Positions 9,910-18,938 of a DNA stretch of 64,000 bases are shown here, piece after piece. Within the stretch, counting starts at the first letter, position 1. Every line of letters starts with the position of its first letter. Made by a program: the position numbers and the translations under genes. The DNA comes from Chloroflexi bacterium UBA6622 (GTDB lineage Bacteria; Chloroflexota; UBA11872): NCBI GenBank assembly GCA_002433065.1, contig DJHK01000041.1:87547-151546 (forward strand). The letters are read 5' to 3'. The notes under the pieces were generated by a model. That model saw only the letters and a program-made list of their open reading frames with translations, had not been told where the DNA came from and made no database searches.

Positions 9910-11138
9910 CGATCGACCTCGCCAAGCACAATATCCACACTCCCAATAATTGCTACGACGTCGGCAATTAAGGTCCCCACGCTAATTTCTTCGATGATGC
10001 TGAGGTTGACGAATGAGGGGGATCGGACATGACAGCGGTAAGGCATTCCCGATCCGTCGCTAACGAAGTAGTAACCAAGTTCACCCTTTGGATTCTCGAT
10101 GCCAAAATAGGCCTCTCCGGGTTCCGGTTGTACTCCGTGCATGACGAGTTTGAAGTGGTTAATCATTGCTTCCATGTCGACGGGTACCCGACTGATGTCT
10201 GGCGGGACAATTTCTGGCCTATCGATGTTAGAAGCTGAATCAAGAGGCAAATCACGTATAGCGTCGACGCATTGCTGGATGATTCGACACGATTGATACA
10301 TCTCGTTGAGACGGACCAGGTATCTGGCGTAAACATCTCCTTCGGAAAAGACTGGCACTTCGAAATCTACGAGATCGTAGGCGGCGTATGGTTGGGTTTT
10401 TCGGAGATCCCATGCGACACCAGAGCCACGTAGCAACGGGCCAGTTAAGCCGAAGCTAAAGCATTGCTCTTTTGTAACTACACCTACATCGCGAGTTCGC
10501 TCCATGAAAATCTCGTTTTCAGTTACGAGCTCGTCTATTTCGTGGAGCGTGTATCCGTCCAGGAAATCTGCAACGTTGTCTAGCCATTGATCACCAATGT
10601 CATGTGGCCCAGTTCCGCCGACCCGCATGAACGAGGTCGTCATGCGGGCACCACACGCTTGCTCGAATAAATGCAATATCTTTTCTCGTTCTCGAAGCGA
10701 ATAAAGGAAAGCTGACATTGCTCCGATATCCAGTGCGTGGGTTCCAATCCATATATGGTGCGAGGCGAGTCGCGAAAGCTCTGCCACGGCGGTTCGAAGG
10801 TATCGTGCACGCAAAGGGATGTCGTCCGTGACGCCCATAAGCTTTTCGATAGCCATTAAGTAACCCATGTTGTTCGAGGGGCCTGCCGTATAGTCCATCC
10901 GATCGGTGAGTGTGATTCCGCCCCGATAGTCATGGGTCTCGATCAGTTTCTCAACACCTCTGTGTAGATAACCCATGTCGGCTTCACAGGCACGAACTAC
11001 CTCGCCGTCTAGCTCAATTAGCAGGCGAAGTACTCCATGTGTACTGGGATGCTGTGGCCCCATGTTGAGCAACATGCGGTTTTCACCGACATGTTCTACG
11101 TCAACCGGTAGACCGGTCTTGCCTGCGTCTATCGTCAT
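9906..11138 (-). CDS. nuoD: NADH-quinone oxidoreductase subunit D
   Basis: 49-kDa subunit related to [NiFe]-hydrogenase large subunits; it lines the quinone site. The 410-residue protein has MGPQHPSTHGVLRL near residue 26 (the His loop at the Q site), GYLHRGVEKLIE, and the diagnostic C-terminus GSVDIVLGEVDR. It is not fused to NuoC. It overlaps nuoC and nuoG by 4 bp each. Confidence 0.97.
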   Translation of the reverse strand: MTIDAGKTGLPVDVEHVGENRMLLNMGPQHPSTHGVLRLLIELDGEVVRACEADMGYLHRGVEKLIETHDYRGGITLTDRMDYTAGPSNNMGYLMAIEKLMGVTDDIPLRARYLRTAVAELSRLASHHIWIGTHALDIGAMSAFLYSLREREKILHLFEQACGARMTTSFMRVGGTGPHDIGDQWLDNVADFLDGYTLHEIDELVTENEIFMERTRDVGVVTKEQCFSFGLTGPLLRGSGVAWDLRKTQPYAAYDLVDFEVPVFSEGDVYARYLVRLNEMYQSCRIIQQCVDAIRDLPLDSASNIDRPEIVPPDISRVPVDMEAMINHFKLVMHGVQPEPGEAYFGIENPKGELGYYFVSDGSGMPYRCHVRSPSFVNLSIIEEISVGTLIADVVAIIGSVDIVLGEVDR

Positions 11139-11710
11139 TCCTCAGCAGCCCTATCAATAGCACTCCAGAAATCATCTGGATCGAGCTCGCCGAAAAGATC
11201 GTTACGGTGGGCATCTTCAGGGAAGTTTGGTCCCTCGACGGGGTATTCCTTTCGCAGTGGATGTCCTTCGTATTCCTGCGGAAGCAATATTCGTTTCAAA
11301 TTGGGGTGGCCTTGAAAATCGATGCCAAAAAGATCGTAAACCTCACGCTCTAGATAGTTGGCGGACGCAAAGGTCTGAGTAGCCGAGTTGACTCCCGTAC
11401 CGTCGGCAAGGCGTGTGGTGACGCGTGCATATAGGTTTTTTGAGAGAGACCGAAATTGCCAGACCAATTCGAACTCTCGACCATCGTCTAGTGGCCAGTG
11501 AACCGCAGTAATGTCAATCAGTTGCTCAAAACTAAGCTCGGAATCCGTTCTTAGGGCTTCGAATAGCTTCGGCCACGCATCAGGTGTAACTGCTACGACT
11601 GCGTCGCCGTGGTCAACCCGGCCTTTTTCATAAGAAGGTCCGGCAAGACTCTCAATTCGGGATACGATTTCTTTTGGGGATAGGGTGGCAGTGGTTGCAG
11701 GATGAAGCAT
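11135..11710 (-). CDS. nuoC: NADH-quinone oxidoreductase subunit C
   Basis: 30-kDa peripheral-arm subunit, 191 residues. The family signature is seen as YLEREVYDLFGIDFQGHPNL followed by RILLPQEYEGHPLRKEYPV. It lies only 3 bp after nuoA, so there is no room for nuoB, which normally sits between these two genes. It overlaps nuoD by 4 bp. Confidence 0.96.
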   Translation of the reverse strand: MLHPATTATLSPKEIVSRIESLAGPSYEKGRVDHGDAVVAVTPDAWPKLFEALRTDSELSFEQLIDITAVHWPLDDGREFELVWQFRSLSKNLYARVTTRLADGTGVNSATQTFASANYLEREVYDLFGIDFQGHPNLKRILLPQEYEGHPLRKEYPVEGPNFPEDAHRNDLFGELDPDDFWSAIDRAAEE

Positions 11711-11713
11711 CGA

Positions 11714-12076
11714 CTACTGATTCCAGTCCAAGGCGCCTTTACGCCATTCATAAACAAACGCTACTGCCAATATCGCCAAGAAAACGCAGCCAGATGCGAA
11801 CAGTGATACCTGATCACTAATCATATTGAAGTACAAAGCCCATGGGTAAAAGAACAATAGTTCTACGTCGAATATGAGAAAAGTGACGGCGACGAGGTAG
11901 AACCGAACGTTATATCTGCCTCGACTATCGTGGAGCGGAACCATGCCGGACTCATAAGCTTCCACCTTGGCATCGAATTTCCGACGTGGCTTTAAAGCCA
12001 TTGTTCCGATAAGGCTGCCGACGGCGAACAAGAACGCTACGGCCATTAAAATCACTACTGCTATCCAGCTAGGCAT
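11714..12076 (-). CDS. nuoA: NADH-quinone oxidoreductase subunit A
   Basis: Three-helix membrane subunit of complex I (120 residues, usual length). The loop YESGMVPLHDSRGRYNVRFY and the motif FDVELLFFYPWA are diagnostic. First gene of the operon; a purine-rich stretch (GGGGGACGGAAAG on the coding strand) just upstream of the ATG can serve as ribosome binding site. A Rex operator and a candidate promoter lie in the 125 bp between it and rex. Confidence 0.96.
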   Translation of the reverse strand: MPSWIAVVILMAVAFLFAVGSLIGTMALKPRRKFDAKVEAYESGMVPLHDSRGRYNVRFYLVAVTFLIFDVELLFFYPWALYFNMISDQVSLFASGCVFLAILAVAFVYEWRKGALDWNQ

Positions 12077-12140
12077 ATGTACTTTCCGTCCCCCTCGTGA
12101 CAGACAGCACTATCTACGGATTCTGACGATACCTCAGACT

Positions 12141-12158
12141 TGGTGAACGAATTCACAA
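12141..12158. promoter_or_regulatory. Rex operator (ROP) in front of the nuo operon
   Basis: TGGTGAACGAATTCACAA matches the known Rex consensus TTGTGAA-N4-TTCACAA at 13 of 14 defined positions; the single mismatch is G for T at position 2. It lies 65 bp upstream of nuoA, beside a rex gene. On the nuoA strand it falls just downstream of a candidate -10 box, where a bound repressor would block transcription. Rex control of nuo operons is established in Streptomyces; its use here is inferred from site and gene. Confidence 0.85.
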
Positions 12159-12167
12159 AGTCACTTA

Positions 12168-12197
12168 ATAATACGTGCCGGCTGAGTTGGTTGCGAA
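12168..12197 (-). promoter_or_regulatory. Candidate sigma70-type promoter for nuoA
   Basis: On the minus strand TTCGCA (12197-12192) and TATTAT (12173-12168) are 18 bp apart. The -10 is good and the -35 is weak (4 of 6). The predicted start would fall at about 12161, right at the edge of the Rex operator. Confidence 0.4.
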
Positions 12198-12201
12198 TCG
12201 T

Positions 12202-12858
12202 CTATGTCTGAGCGATGGTTTTAAGGCTATGGATCGCGTGGGACAAGTACTCGACCTCCATCGTAAGGTCAACGTTTGAGAGTTTGACGTGGTCGGGCAC
12301 GCGAATGTGAGCAGGAGAAAAATTCAGAACTGCACGAGTTCCGGCGTCTACGACTTGATCGACAACAAGCTGAGCATTTTCAGCAGGCACGGCGACAATG
12401 GCCATATCGATTTGTTCGTTCGCGAACAGGGTGTGTATGTCGCGTGTGTGGTGAATAGTTAACCCGTTAATCGTTTTCCCAACCAACTCTGGATGAATGT
12501 CGAAGGCCTCTACGACGTTGTACCCATGATTCTTAAATCCGTCGTACGAGAGAAGGGCCCGACCCAAATTGCCGACGCCAATCAAGGCCATGCGCCAGTC
12601 TTGGTTAACTCGAAGAATTGAGGCGAGATGCTGGCGTAGTTGCGCTACGTCATAGCCAACTCCGCGTTTTCCGAATGAACCAAAGTATGTGAGGTCGCGT
12701 CGAACTTGCGCGGCCGTGAATCCAGTCTGGTTAGCGAGGTCCCCTGAGGAGGTGCTGGTCTCACCAAGGGCTTTGAGGCCTCCAAGCACTCGAAAGTAGA
12801 TAGACAAGCGACGAATTGTGGTCGGCGGTGCCACTACTTTTTTTCGACGTTGTGCCAT
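12202..12858 (-). CDS. rex: Redox-sensing transcriptional repressor Rex
   Basis: Dimeric repressor that leaves DNA when NADH binds, so it reads the NADH/NAD+ ratio. The 218-residue protein has an N-terminal winged helix (about 14-75, including FTAAQVRRDLTYFGSFGKRG) and a Rossmann domain starting with ALIGVGNLGRALL (glycines 94-99). NFSPAHIRVP and VEYLSHAI in the C-terminal part are typical of Rex, including the domain-swapped helix. ATG start. It lies in the same orientation as nuoA, 125 bp upstream, with a strong Rex operator between them. It may also control itself, but I found no second operator in front of rex. Confidence 0.95.
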   Translation of the reverse strand: MAQRRKKVVAPPTTIRRLSIYFRVLGGLKALGETSTSSGDLANQTGFTAAQVRRDLTYFGSFGKRGVGYDVAQLRQHLASILRVNQDWRMALIGVGNLGRALLSYDGFKNHGYNVVEAFDIHPELVGKTINGLTIHHTRDIHTLFANEQIDMAIVAVPAENAQLVVDQVVDAGTRAVLNFSPAHIRVPDHVKLSNVDLTMEVEYLSHAIHSLKTIAQT

Positions 12859-13035
12859 CGTGTCAGTCGGCCGGAATTAAGGGGGCATGCTTTGAGGATC
12901 CCCTAACAGCTGCGCCTATCATGCAACTTTTCGGTGTTTGGCGTAGCCGGTTTAGGTTGACGTTTAGTCCGCCCCTACTAAGCTCGGTGGTCGACAATGT
13001 ATTTCTGAGAGGCCGTCACGAACATTTCCAATCAC

Positions 13036-15039
13036 TTGGCGCGACAGGTGGCCGCGGCGCGTGTAGGCGTCGATGTTGGCGGAACATTCACTGATTTTGT
13101 CGTGGATACCGGCACGGACATTTCGGCATTTAAGCTCTCCAGTACCCCAGGGGATCCGGCCGACGCCGTAATCGAAGGACTGAAGCGGATCGGTATTCAA
13201 ATGGATACCACGGTTGTGCATGGATCGACGGTTGCCACAAATGCTGTTCTTGAACGACAGGGAGCTCGTACGGTGTTGGTAACTACGGCCGGCTTTCGAG
13301 ATGTGCTGGAAATTGGTAGGCAACAACGTTCGGAGCTTTACGCGATTAGTCCGAGTCGGCCCCAAGTGTTGATTGATCGGAAGTTACGGTTAGAGGTTGA
13401 CGAGCGTGTGGGTGCCGACGGAACTGTTCTCCAAACTCTTGATCCTACGTCGTTGGAAAAATTAGTTAGGAGGATTCGTCGCTTAAAGCCAGAGTCGGCA
13501 GCCGTTTGCTTGCTGTTTAGTTTTCTTCGGCCGTCACACGAACGAGCAGTGCGAGCCGCTTTGCGAAACGCCGGTGTTCGGTGGGTGTCAATTTCTTCCG
13601 AGGTTTTACCGGAGCACCGAGAGTATGAACGCAGCAGTACGACAGCTGTGGACGCTTACGTAGGTCCTGTAATGGGCAGATATATCGAAAAACTCAAGAA
13701 GTCTATTAAGGGTCGGCTCTGGATAGTCCAATCCAATGGAGGTGTTTTGAAGTCGGCTGAGGCTGTTAAAGCACCGGTCCAATCGGTTCTCAGTGGTCCA
13801 GCAGCAGGTGTGGAGGGTGCTCGTACGTTTGCAAGACGGTCCGGGTTTGACCATATCGTGACGCTTGATATGGGTGGAACATCTACGGATGTTGCCATTT
13901 GTCCTGGACAGCCGTTGCAGCGACGAGATGCTGAGGTTGGTGGTCTTCCGATAGCTATTCCGATGACCGACATACATACGGTAGGTGCAGGAGGCGGGTC
14001 TATCGCAAGGGTTGATGAGGCTGGGAGTCTTCGTGTGGGTCCGAAAAGCGCTGGAGCTGAACCAGGACCAGCCGCATATGGTCGGGGAGGAACGGAGCCG
14101 ACCGTGACGGACGCGAATGTTGTTCTCGGTCGGCTCTCCGGTGTCAACGATCTTGCCGATGATGTCGAGATTGATCAGGTGGCCGCGGCTCGAGCTATGG
14201 ATCAATTACTCTCTTTGCGGTCCTCCACGACGGAGAATAGAAGGCGCGCTGCTGCGACTGTTGTTGATGTTGCGAATGCACACATGGAGAGGGCTCTTCG
14301 CGTGATCACGCTGGAGCGTGGCTATGATCCGCGTGATTTTGTCTTGGTAGCTTTTGGTGGTGCCGGTCCTTTACACGGATGCGATCTGGCTGATCGACTC
14401 CAAATGTCTCGTGTGCTTGTGCCGAGACACCCTGGAGTGTTGTCCGCGCTGGGGGCTTTGAGTGGCGAGCACCGACGGGAGTATGCGGCTACTTTACTGC
14501 GACCGGCGACGCCACAGAGCCTAGTTGCGTTACGAAAGGCATTCGAGCGACTCGAGCGAAATGCCCGTCGCGATTTTCATTCGACTGGACGGCCCAAGAT
14601 GCATCGATCTCTCGAGCTTCGTTACGTTGGGCAATCTTTTGAGTTGGCAGTGCCTATTGTTGGCGATGACATGGTCTCTGCGGTGAAGGCATTTCATCAG
14701 CGTCATCAAGATCGTTTTGCGCACAGTCGGCCGGAGGCCGACGTGGAAATTGTGGTTGCTCGATTGGCGGCAACCGTACCGCAGGCCGAGCTGCCTTTCA
14801 CCGGTGCGCCAAGCCCCAAACGTAAGCCAAGTTTTACTCGAACCCTGGTTGTGTCGGGCGGCTCTGAATTGAACGCTCGTGTCTTTGTGCGGGATATGCT
14901 CCCCGTAGGATTTCGAGCTCGAGGTCCTGTTGTGATTGCGCAAGATGATGCGACTACCTGGATTCCTCCTGGTTGGCGAGTTCAAGTGGATGGGCAGTCG
15001 GCGCTTATCTTGGACCGGCATCAGAAGAAACCTCTATAA
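13036..15039 (+). CDS. Hydantoinase/oxoprolinase subunit A family protein (HyuA-type)
   Basis: ASKHA-fold ATPase of the HyuA family, the ATP-using subunit of N-methylhydantoinase, 5-oxoprolinase and related carboxylases. The 667-residue protein has GVDVGGTFTDFVVDTG at the N-terminus, NGGVLKSAEAVKAPVQSVLS, the second phosphate loop DMGGTSTDVAI, the block VGAGGGSIARVD, and VAFGGAGPLHGCDLAD in the C-terminal half. All core motifs look intact. No hyuB lies next to it, so the substrate cannot be read from context. Starts are non-ATG: TTG at 13036 or GTG at 13048, with no clear ribosome binding site. It diverges from rex across 177 bp and is followed 37 bp later by an ABC exporter. Confidence 0.88.
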   Translation: MARQVAAARVGVDVGGTFTDFVVDTGTDISAFKLSSTPGDPADAVIEGLKRIGIQMDTTVVHGSTVATNAVLERQGARTVLVTTAGFRDVLEIGRQQRSELYAISPSRPQVLIDRKLRLEVDERVGADGTVLQTLDPTSLEKLVRRIRRLKPESAAVCLLFSFLRPSHERAVRAALRNAGVRWVSISSEVLPEHREYERSSTTAVDAYVGPVMGRYIEKLKKSIKGRLWIVQSNGGVLKSAEAVKAPVQSVLSGPAAGVEGARTFARRSGFDHIVTLDMGGTSTDVAICPGQPLQRRDAEVGGLPIAIPMTDIHTVGAGGGSIARVDEAGSLRVGPKSAGAEPGPAAYGRGGTEPTVTDANVVLGRLSGVNDLADDVEIDQVAAARAMDQLLSLRSSTTENRRRAAATVVDVANAHMERALRVITLERGYDPRDFVLVAFGGAGPLHGCDLADRLQMSRVLVPRHPGVLSALGALSGEHRREYAATLLRPATPQSLVALRKAFERLERNARRDFHSTGRPKMHRSLELRYVGQSFELAVPIVGDDMVSAVKAFHQRHQDRFAHSRPEADVEIVVARLAATVPQAELPFTGAPSPKRKPSFTRTLVVSGGSELNARVFVRDMLPVGFRARGPVVIAQDDATTWIPPGWRVQVDGQSALILDRHQKKPL

Positions 15040-15082
15040 GTATTCTTTCTATCAGTTGGAAAAATGTTTTTAGGATTTGCCC

Positions 15083-16000
15083 ATGCGACCACTAATCGAA
15101 ATATCTGATCTCACAAAGTCCTATGGGAGTTTGCATGCGGTTCGTGGCGTTTCGTTTGCTGTGGCCGAGGGTGAGATTTTTGGGATGCTGGGGCCGAATG
15201 GTGCGGGTAAAACCACGACGGTCGAAATTATTGAGGGGCTCCGCGATCGTGATGGGGGTCGGGTCAGTGTCTTCGGTCTCGACCCAGCTAAAGCGGGATC
15301 CGAAGTTAAAGGTCGGACTGGCGTCCAGCTTCAACAGGTGGCTCTTTATCCCAGGCTTCGGGTGAGAGAGGTGATTTGCCTGTTTGCCTCGTTTTATGAT
15401 CGACAGGCGAACCCCGACGAGCTAATAAGTCTTTTGGGCTTGGAAGAGCGGCGTAACGCGCGGGTAGGGGAGCTTTCTGGAGGGCAAGCCCAGCGTTTGT
15501 CAGTTGCTCTCGCGGTTGTCAACGTTCCGGAACTATTATTTTTAGATGAGCCATCAACTGGTATGGACCCTCAGGCTCGACGAAACCTCTGGGATGTAAT
15601 TCGTGGCTTTAAGGCTGATGGTATGACGATCGTATTAACGACACACTATATGGAAGAAGCTGAGCGGCTATGTGATCGGGTTGCTGTAATGGATTACGGA
15701 AAGATTATTGCGCTTGATACTCCTCGGAACTTGGTGCACGAACACTTTGAGCAAGATGCAATCGAGTTTTCTTCAACAATGGATTGGTCAATTAGTGAGC
15801 TTAGGGGCTTGGATTTTGTGTCTAGTGCGACAGCTCAAGGGTCGGAGTACAGTCTCTTTAGCACTAATGTTCCCGGAACGATGGGGCATCTGCTCAAGTT
15901 TTCAGACGCGAAGGGTTTGAGCATTGATGGTATGCGCGTCCGACATGCGACGCTTGAAGATGTGTTCTTAAAGCTGACTGGAAGGACGTTGCGGGATTGA
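15083..16000 (+). CDS. ABC transporter ATP-binding protein (ABC-2/DrrA type)
   Basis: ATPase of an exporter of the drug/lipid/polysaccharide type. It has Walker A GPNGAGKTTT, signature LSGGQAQRLSVALA, Walker B LLFLDEPSTGMDP and the switch His in LTTHYMEEAE. The C-terminal 80 residues form the extra domain common in DrrA-like proteins. I place the start at ATG 15083, which has AGGA nine bases upstream; a TTG at 15077 is also in frame. The permease gene overlaps its stop codon, so they form one transporter. The cargo is unknown. Confidence 0.92.
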   Translation: MRPLIEISDLTKSYGSLHAVRGVSFAVAEGEIFGMLGPNGAGKTTTVEIIEGLRDRDGGRVSVFGLDPAKAGSEVKGRTGVQLQQVALYPRLRVREVICLFASFYDRQANPDELISLLGLEERRNARVGELSGGQAQRLSVALAVVNVPELLFLDEPSTGMDPQARRNLWDVIRGFKADGMTIVLTTHYMEEAERLCDRVAVMDYGKIIALDTPRNLVHEHFEQDAIEFSSTMDWSISELRGLDFVSSATAQGSEYSLFSTNVPGTMGHLLKFSDAKGLSIDGMRVRHATLEDVFLKLTGRTLRD

Positions 16001-17085
16001 ATAGCGTCGTTCAACTTTTTCTGACCAATTTCCGAGAGTTTGTTCGAGATCGCCAAGCCCTGTTTTGGACGATTGCTTTCCCCATAGTTTTCGTTGGGAT
16101 TTTTGGGATTGTGCTTGGTGGAGGTGATGAGGGAGCGAGTTACGACATTGGCCTAGTTATAGAGGATGACTCTCAGGAAGCCACAGTGTTTGCAGCTATT
16201 CTGGAGGAATTCGATGCGTTTGAGATTTCCCGTGGTTTGGCCGTTGATGAACTGGAGCAATTACAAGAAGGCAAGCGAAGTGCTGTTGTACAGGTTCCCC
16301 GAGGTTTTGGTTCGGCACTTAGAACCGGAACTCCGCAATCGTTGCAAATCCACTATGACGCATCGCAACTGACGACTCAGCAGGTAATTATTCCGGTGCT
16401 ACTTCGGGCGCTTGATGTAGCTGATCGAGCGATAACCCAGACCCGTCCGGTTATCACGGCTGAGTTCCGAACTCTGCAAGCGGAAAAGTTGGGGTATGTG
16501 GACTTCGTGATGCCGGGGCTTATTGCGATGAGCGTGATGAATACAGGCGTGTTTGGGGCGATTCAGATGGTTTCGTTACGTGAACGACGAGTCCTGCGTC
16601 GACTCTCGGCCACACCGTTATCTGTTTGGAAATTGGTCGGTGCTGATCTCGCGTTTAAGGTAGTAGTGCTTTTGGTTTCGACCGCAATTCTTATCGTGAC
16701 GGCGGTGTTGGTTGCGAAGGTCAAGATTAACGTTGAGAACCTTCCATCTTTGGCCGCTGTCGTGGTTTTGGGAGGGGCAGCTTTCCTCGCAATCGGATTT
16801 TTTCTTGGGGCTTTTGCCAAGACTGAGCAGGGTTTTTTCGCAATTGCTCAGATAGTCACATTTCCCATGCTGTTTTTGTCCGGAGTTTTTTTTCCATTGG
16901 ACGGTATGCCAGATTGGATTCGTCCGTTGATTACTGCTTTACCACTCACGTATTTGACTGATGCGGTGCGGCAGTTGATGGTGGGAGGGGCTCCGATTAA
17001 TGCTATGAGCATTAATGTCGTGGTTCTCGTGGTTTTCCTCGTAGGGTTTCTAGGGTTGGCGGGGCGATTTTTCAAATATGAGTAG
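15997..17085 (+). CDS. ABC-2 type transporter permease
   Basis: Membrane partner of the preceding ATPase. The 362-residue protein has one N-terminal helix (about 25-45), a large outside domain (about 50-165) and five C-terminal helices, the usual ABC-2 membrane fold (also NodJ/YhgE-like). It begins with TTG inside the ATPase stop (TTGA overlap). It ends 7 bp from the convergent TIM-barrel gene, with no hairpin between. Confidence 0.9.
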   Translation: MNSVVQLFLTNFREFVRDRQALFWTIAFPIVFVGIFGIVLGGGDEGASYDIGLVIEDDSQEATVFAAILEEFDAFEISRGLAVDELEQLQEGKRSAVVQVPRGFGSALRTGTPQSLQIHYDASQLTTQQVIIPVLLRALDVADRAITQTRPVITAEFRTLQAEKLGYVDFVMPGLIAMSVMNTGVFGAIQMVSLRERRVLRRLSATPLSVWKLVGADLAFKVVVLLVSTAILIVTAVLVAKVKINVENLPSLAAVVVLGGAAFLAIGFFLGAFAKTEQGFFAIAQIVTFPMLFLSGVFFPLDGMPDWIRPLITALPLTYLTDAVRQLMVGGAPINAMSINVVVLVVFLVGFLGLAGRFFKYE

Positions 17086-17092
17086 ATGAGAC

Positions 17093-17938
17093 TTACGCAT
17101 TTATTGATCTCCGTAGTTCTCGTGCTTCTCGGAACAGTTCCGCCGGATTCAGCCCAACAGTGTCAATCATATGGACCGTTCCAGGGTTTCTGCCGATGAT
17201 CCGCATTACGTGGCGAAGGTTGATGCCTCGCTGAAGTTGTATGTGAAGAGGCAGGCTTGGTTCTCGGTCTGGTGCCGTGTTATGCCACCGGATCTCTGCT
17301 AGTCGGTCGGAAAATCTGGCCAGGTAGTCAAGCCTGCATTCGAATGCGGTTTGGTTACCGTCCAAGGCATGGAACGCATAACCCGTGTGAAATGCAAATC
17401 TAATCGCCACACTGGAATCAAGCATCTCCAAGATGCTGTCCAATCTGGACAGTACAGATTGGACAGTGGAGTTTTGGACGGCAACCGGAAGGCCTGGGAA
17501 GAGGCTATGGATGGTCCAAAAACTATCTTTCAGTGCGTCCATATGTGATGTTTCAGATGCCATTCGTCGACCAGGATGGACCACGTACATTTCCATAGGA
17601 TGTCTATCCTCGAAAAACTCAACAATCTGGACGAACTGTCTCAGTGCGATGCTGCGGTCGCTGGCATTTGGATCGGTGAATGAGGGCCACTTCCGATCAG
17701 AAACGTCTCGGAACACGTTCAAATGAAATCTTGTGGGAGCGTCGTCGAGTATTGAAATGAGATCAGCATCAAAGAACATGCGTAATCCCAGTTCGTACAT
17801 TGTGGAATCTAGGTTTAGCTCGACGACATTAAATTCGAGGCGTACCGCGGTGTCTACGATGTCACGCAGTTGCTTTAGGAGGTTCCGCCGATCATGGGCG
17901 ACTAAACGGGGATTGAATCCAAGTTTCAATGGGCGCAT
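17093..17938 (-). CDS. Xylose-isomerase-like TIM-barrel protein of unknown substrate
   Basis: A 281-residue protein that looks like the sugar phosphate isomerase/endonuclease IV (AP_endonuc_2) fold. It opens with KLGFNPRLVAHDR and has alternating strands such as VVELNL, MYVVHPGRR, IRFAFHTGYA and EIRWHNTAPD, whose acidic and His residues sit where this fold binds metal. Identity is low by eye and the exact enzyme cannot be named. ATG start. It stands alone, convergent with the ABC permease and 82 bp downstream of the cysK-like gene, so it may be the last gene of that transcript. Confidence 0.6.
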   Translation of the reverse strand: MRPLKLGFNPRLVAHDRRNLLKQLRDIVDTAVRLEFNVVELNLDSTMYELGLRMFFDADLISILDDAPTRFHLNVFRDVSDRKWPSFTDPNASDRSIALRQFVQIVEFFEDRHPMEMYVVHPGRRMASETSHMDALKDSFWTIHSLFPGLPVAVQNSTVQSVLSRLDSILEMLDSSVAIRFAFHTGYAFHALDGNQTAFECRLDYLARFSDRLAEIRWHNTAPDREPSLPLHIQLQRGINLRHVMRIIGRNPGTVHMIDTVGLNPAELFREARELRRSINA

Positions 17939-18020
17939 ATGTGACTAGCACCTAAAACCCTCTTGGGTCGATGGATTTTCATAAAGCTACAGCAAACAGT
18001 TAATGAGAGCCGTGAGTGGC

Positions 18021-18938
18021 TTAGGGTTCCCAAAGGCCTACCGAGAAATAGCGATCGCCAGCATCAGGGAAGACAGTTACGACGTGTGCTTCGGGATCCT
18101 GTTCAAGTATTTGCCGGACAACATACATATATGCGCCTGAAGATTGACCGGAAAAAATCCCAATGCGGGCGAGAGCGAACGAAATGCTTCGGCTGGCATC
18201 GATGTCGATCTCGATCCATTTGTCGACGACAGACCTGTCGAAGATCGCAGGATTGATGTGGTCGGCGCCCAAAGGTTTTAGTCCTTCAACACCAGGGAAT
18301 TCCGGAGGTATGGCCGCTACGATCTGGACATCTGGCCGTTCTTCACGGAGCCGTCGACCTACACCCGTGATGGTTCCTCCGGTTCCAATACCTGACACAA
18401 AGTATGAAAAAGTTTTTGGCGCTTGAGAAAGTATTTCTTGGGCCGTGGTTTCGTAATGGGCAAGCCAATTTGATTCGTTACTGTATTGGTCGGCGAAGAA
18501 ATATATGTCCGGGTTGCCTTCGTACATTCGGCGAACTTCGAGCAAGGCTTCGTCATACCCAAGTACTCCATCAGTCAATATGATCTCAGCGCCATGCGCC
18601 TCAAGTCGCTGGCGGCGCTCAGCACTTGCATTGTCGGGTATGACAATTTTTACCTTGTGGCCTAGCGCGCTGGCGAACATTGCGTACGCGATTCCTGCAT
18701 TTCCTGAAGAGGAATCGAGTACGATCTTATTGTCGTGCAGTAAACCATCTGCCTGAGCATCGCGGAGCATTCGGGAGACGGAGCGGTCCTTGATTGAACC
18801 TCCGGGATTCATGGACTCAAGCTTGGCGTAGACCGACGATCTGGGAAATTCTTTTTGGAACACAGGGACTTCAATAAGCGGGGTGTTGCCTACAAGATCT
18901 AACAGTGGACTGGATTGCTTCGCTCGATTCACAGCCAT
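18021..18938 (-). CDS. cysK: Cysteine synthase family protein
   Basis: PLP-dependent beta-replacement enzyme, probably O-acetylserine sulfhydrylase. The PLP Lys is K50 in NPGGSIKDRS, the substrate loop is SSSGNAGIAYA (usually TSGNTG), and the phosphate loop is GIGTGGTITG. Length is 305 residues, as usual. The altered substrate loop leaves open O-phosphoserine sulfhydrylase or a cystathionine beta-synthase-like enzyme. Its ATG lies inside the end of serS (10-bp overlap), which couples cysteine synthesis to seryl-tRNA synthesis at the operon level. Confidence 0.85.
   Translation of the reverse strand: MAVNRAKQSSPLLDLVGNTPLIEVPVFQKEFPRSSVYAKLESMNPGGSIKDRSVSRMLRDAQADGLLHDNKIVLDSSSGNAGIAYAMFASALGHKVKIVIPDNASAERRQRLEAHGAEIILTDGVLGYDEALLEVRRMYEGNPDIYFFADQYSNESNWLAHYETTAQEILSQAPKTFSYFVSGIGTGGTITGVGRRLREERPDVQIVAAIPPEFPGVEGLKPLGADHINPAIFDRSVVDKWIEIDIDASRSISFALARIGIFSGQSSGAYMYVVRQILEQDPEAHVVTVFPDAGDRYFSVGLWEP

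Noticed and set aside
12957..12984. TTGACG...TAAGCT as a promoter for hyuA
   Set aside because: The -10 is poor and the spacing is 16 bp; too weak to report as a feature.
13606..14205. Long open frames on the strand opposite hyuA
   Set aside because: They mirror the codon structure of the real gene and show no protein motifs.
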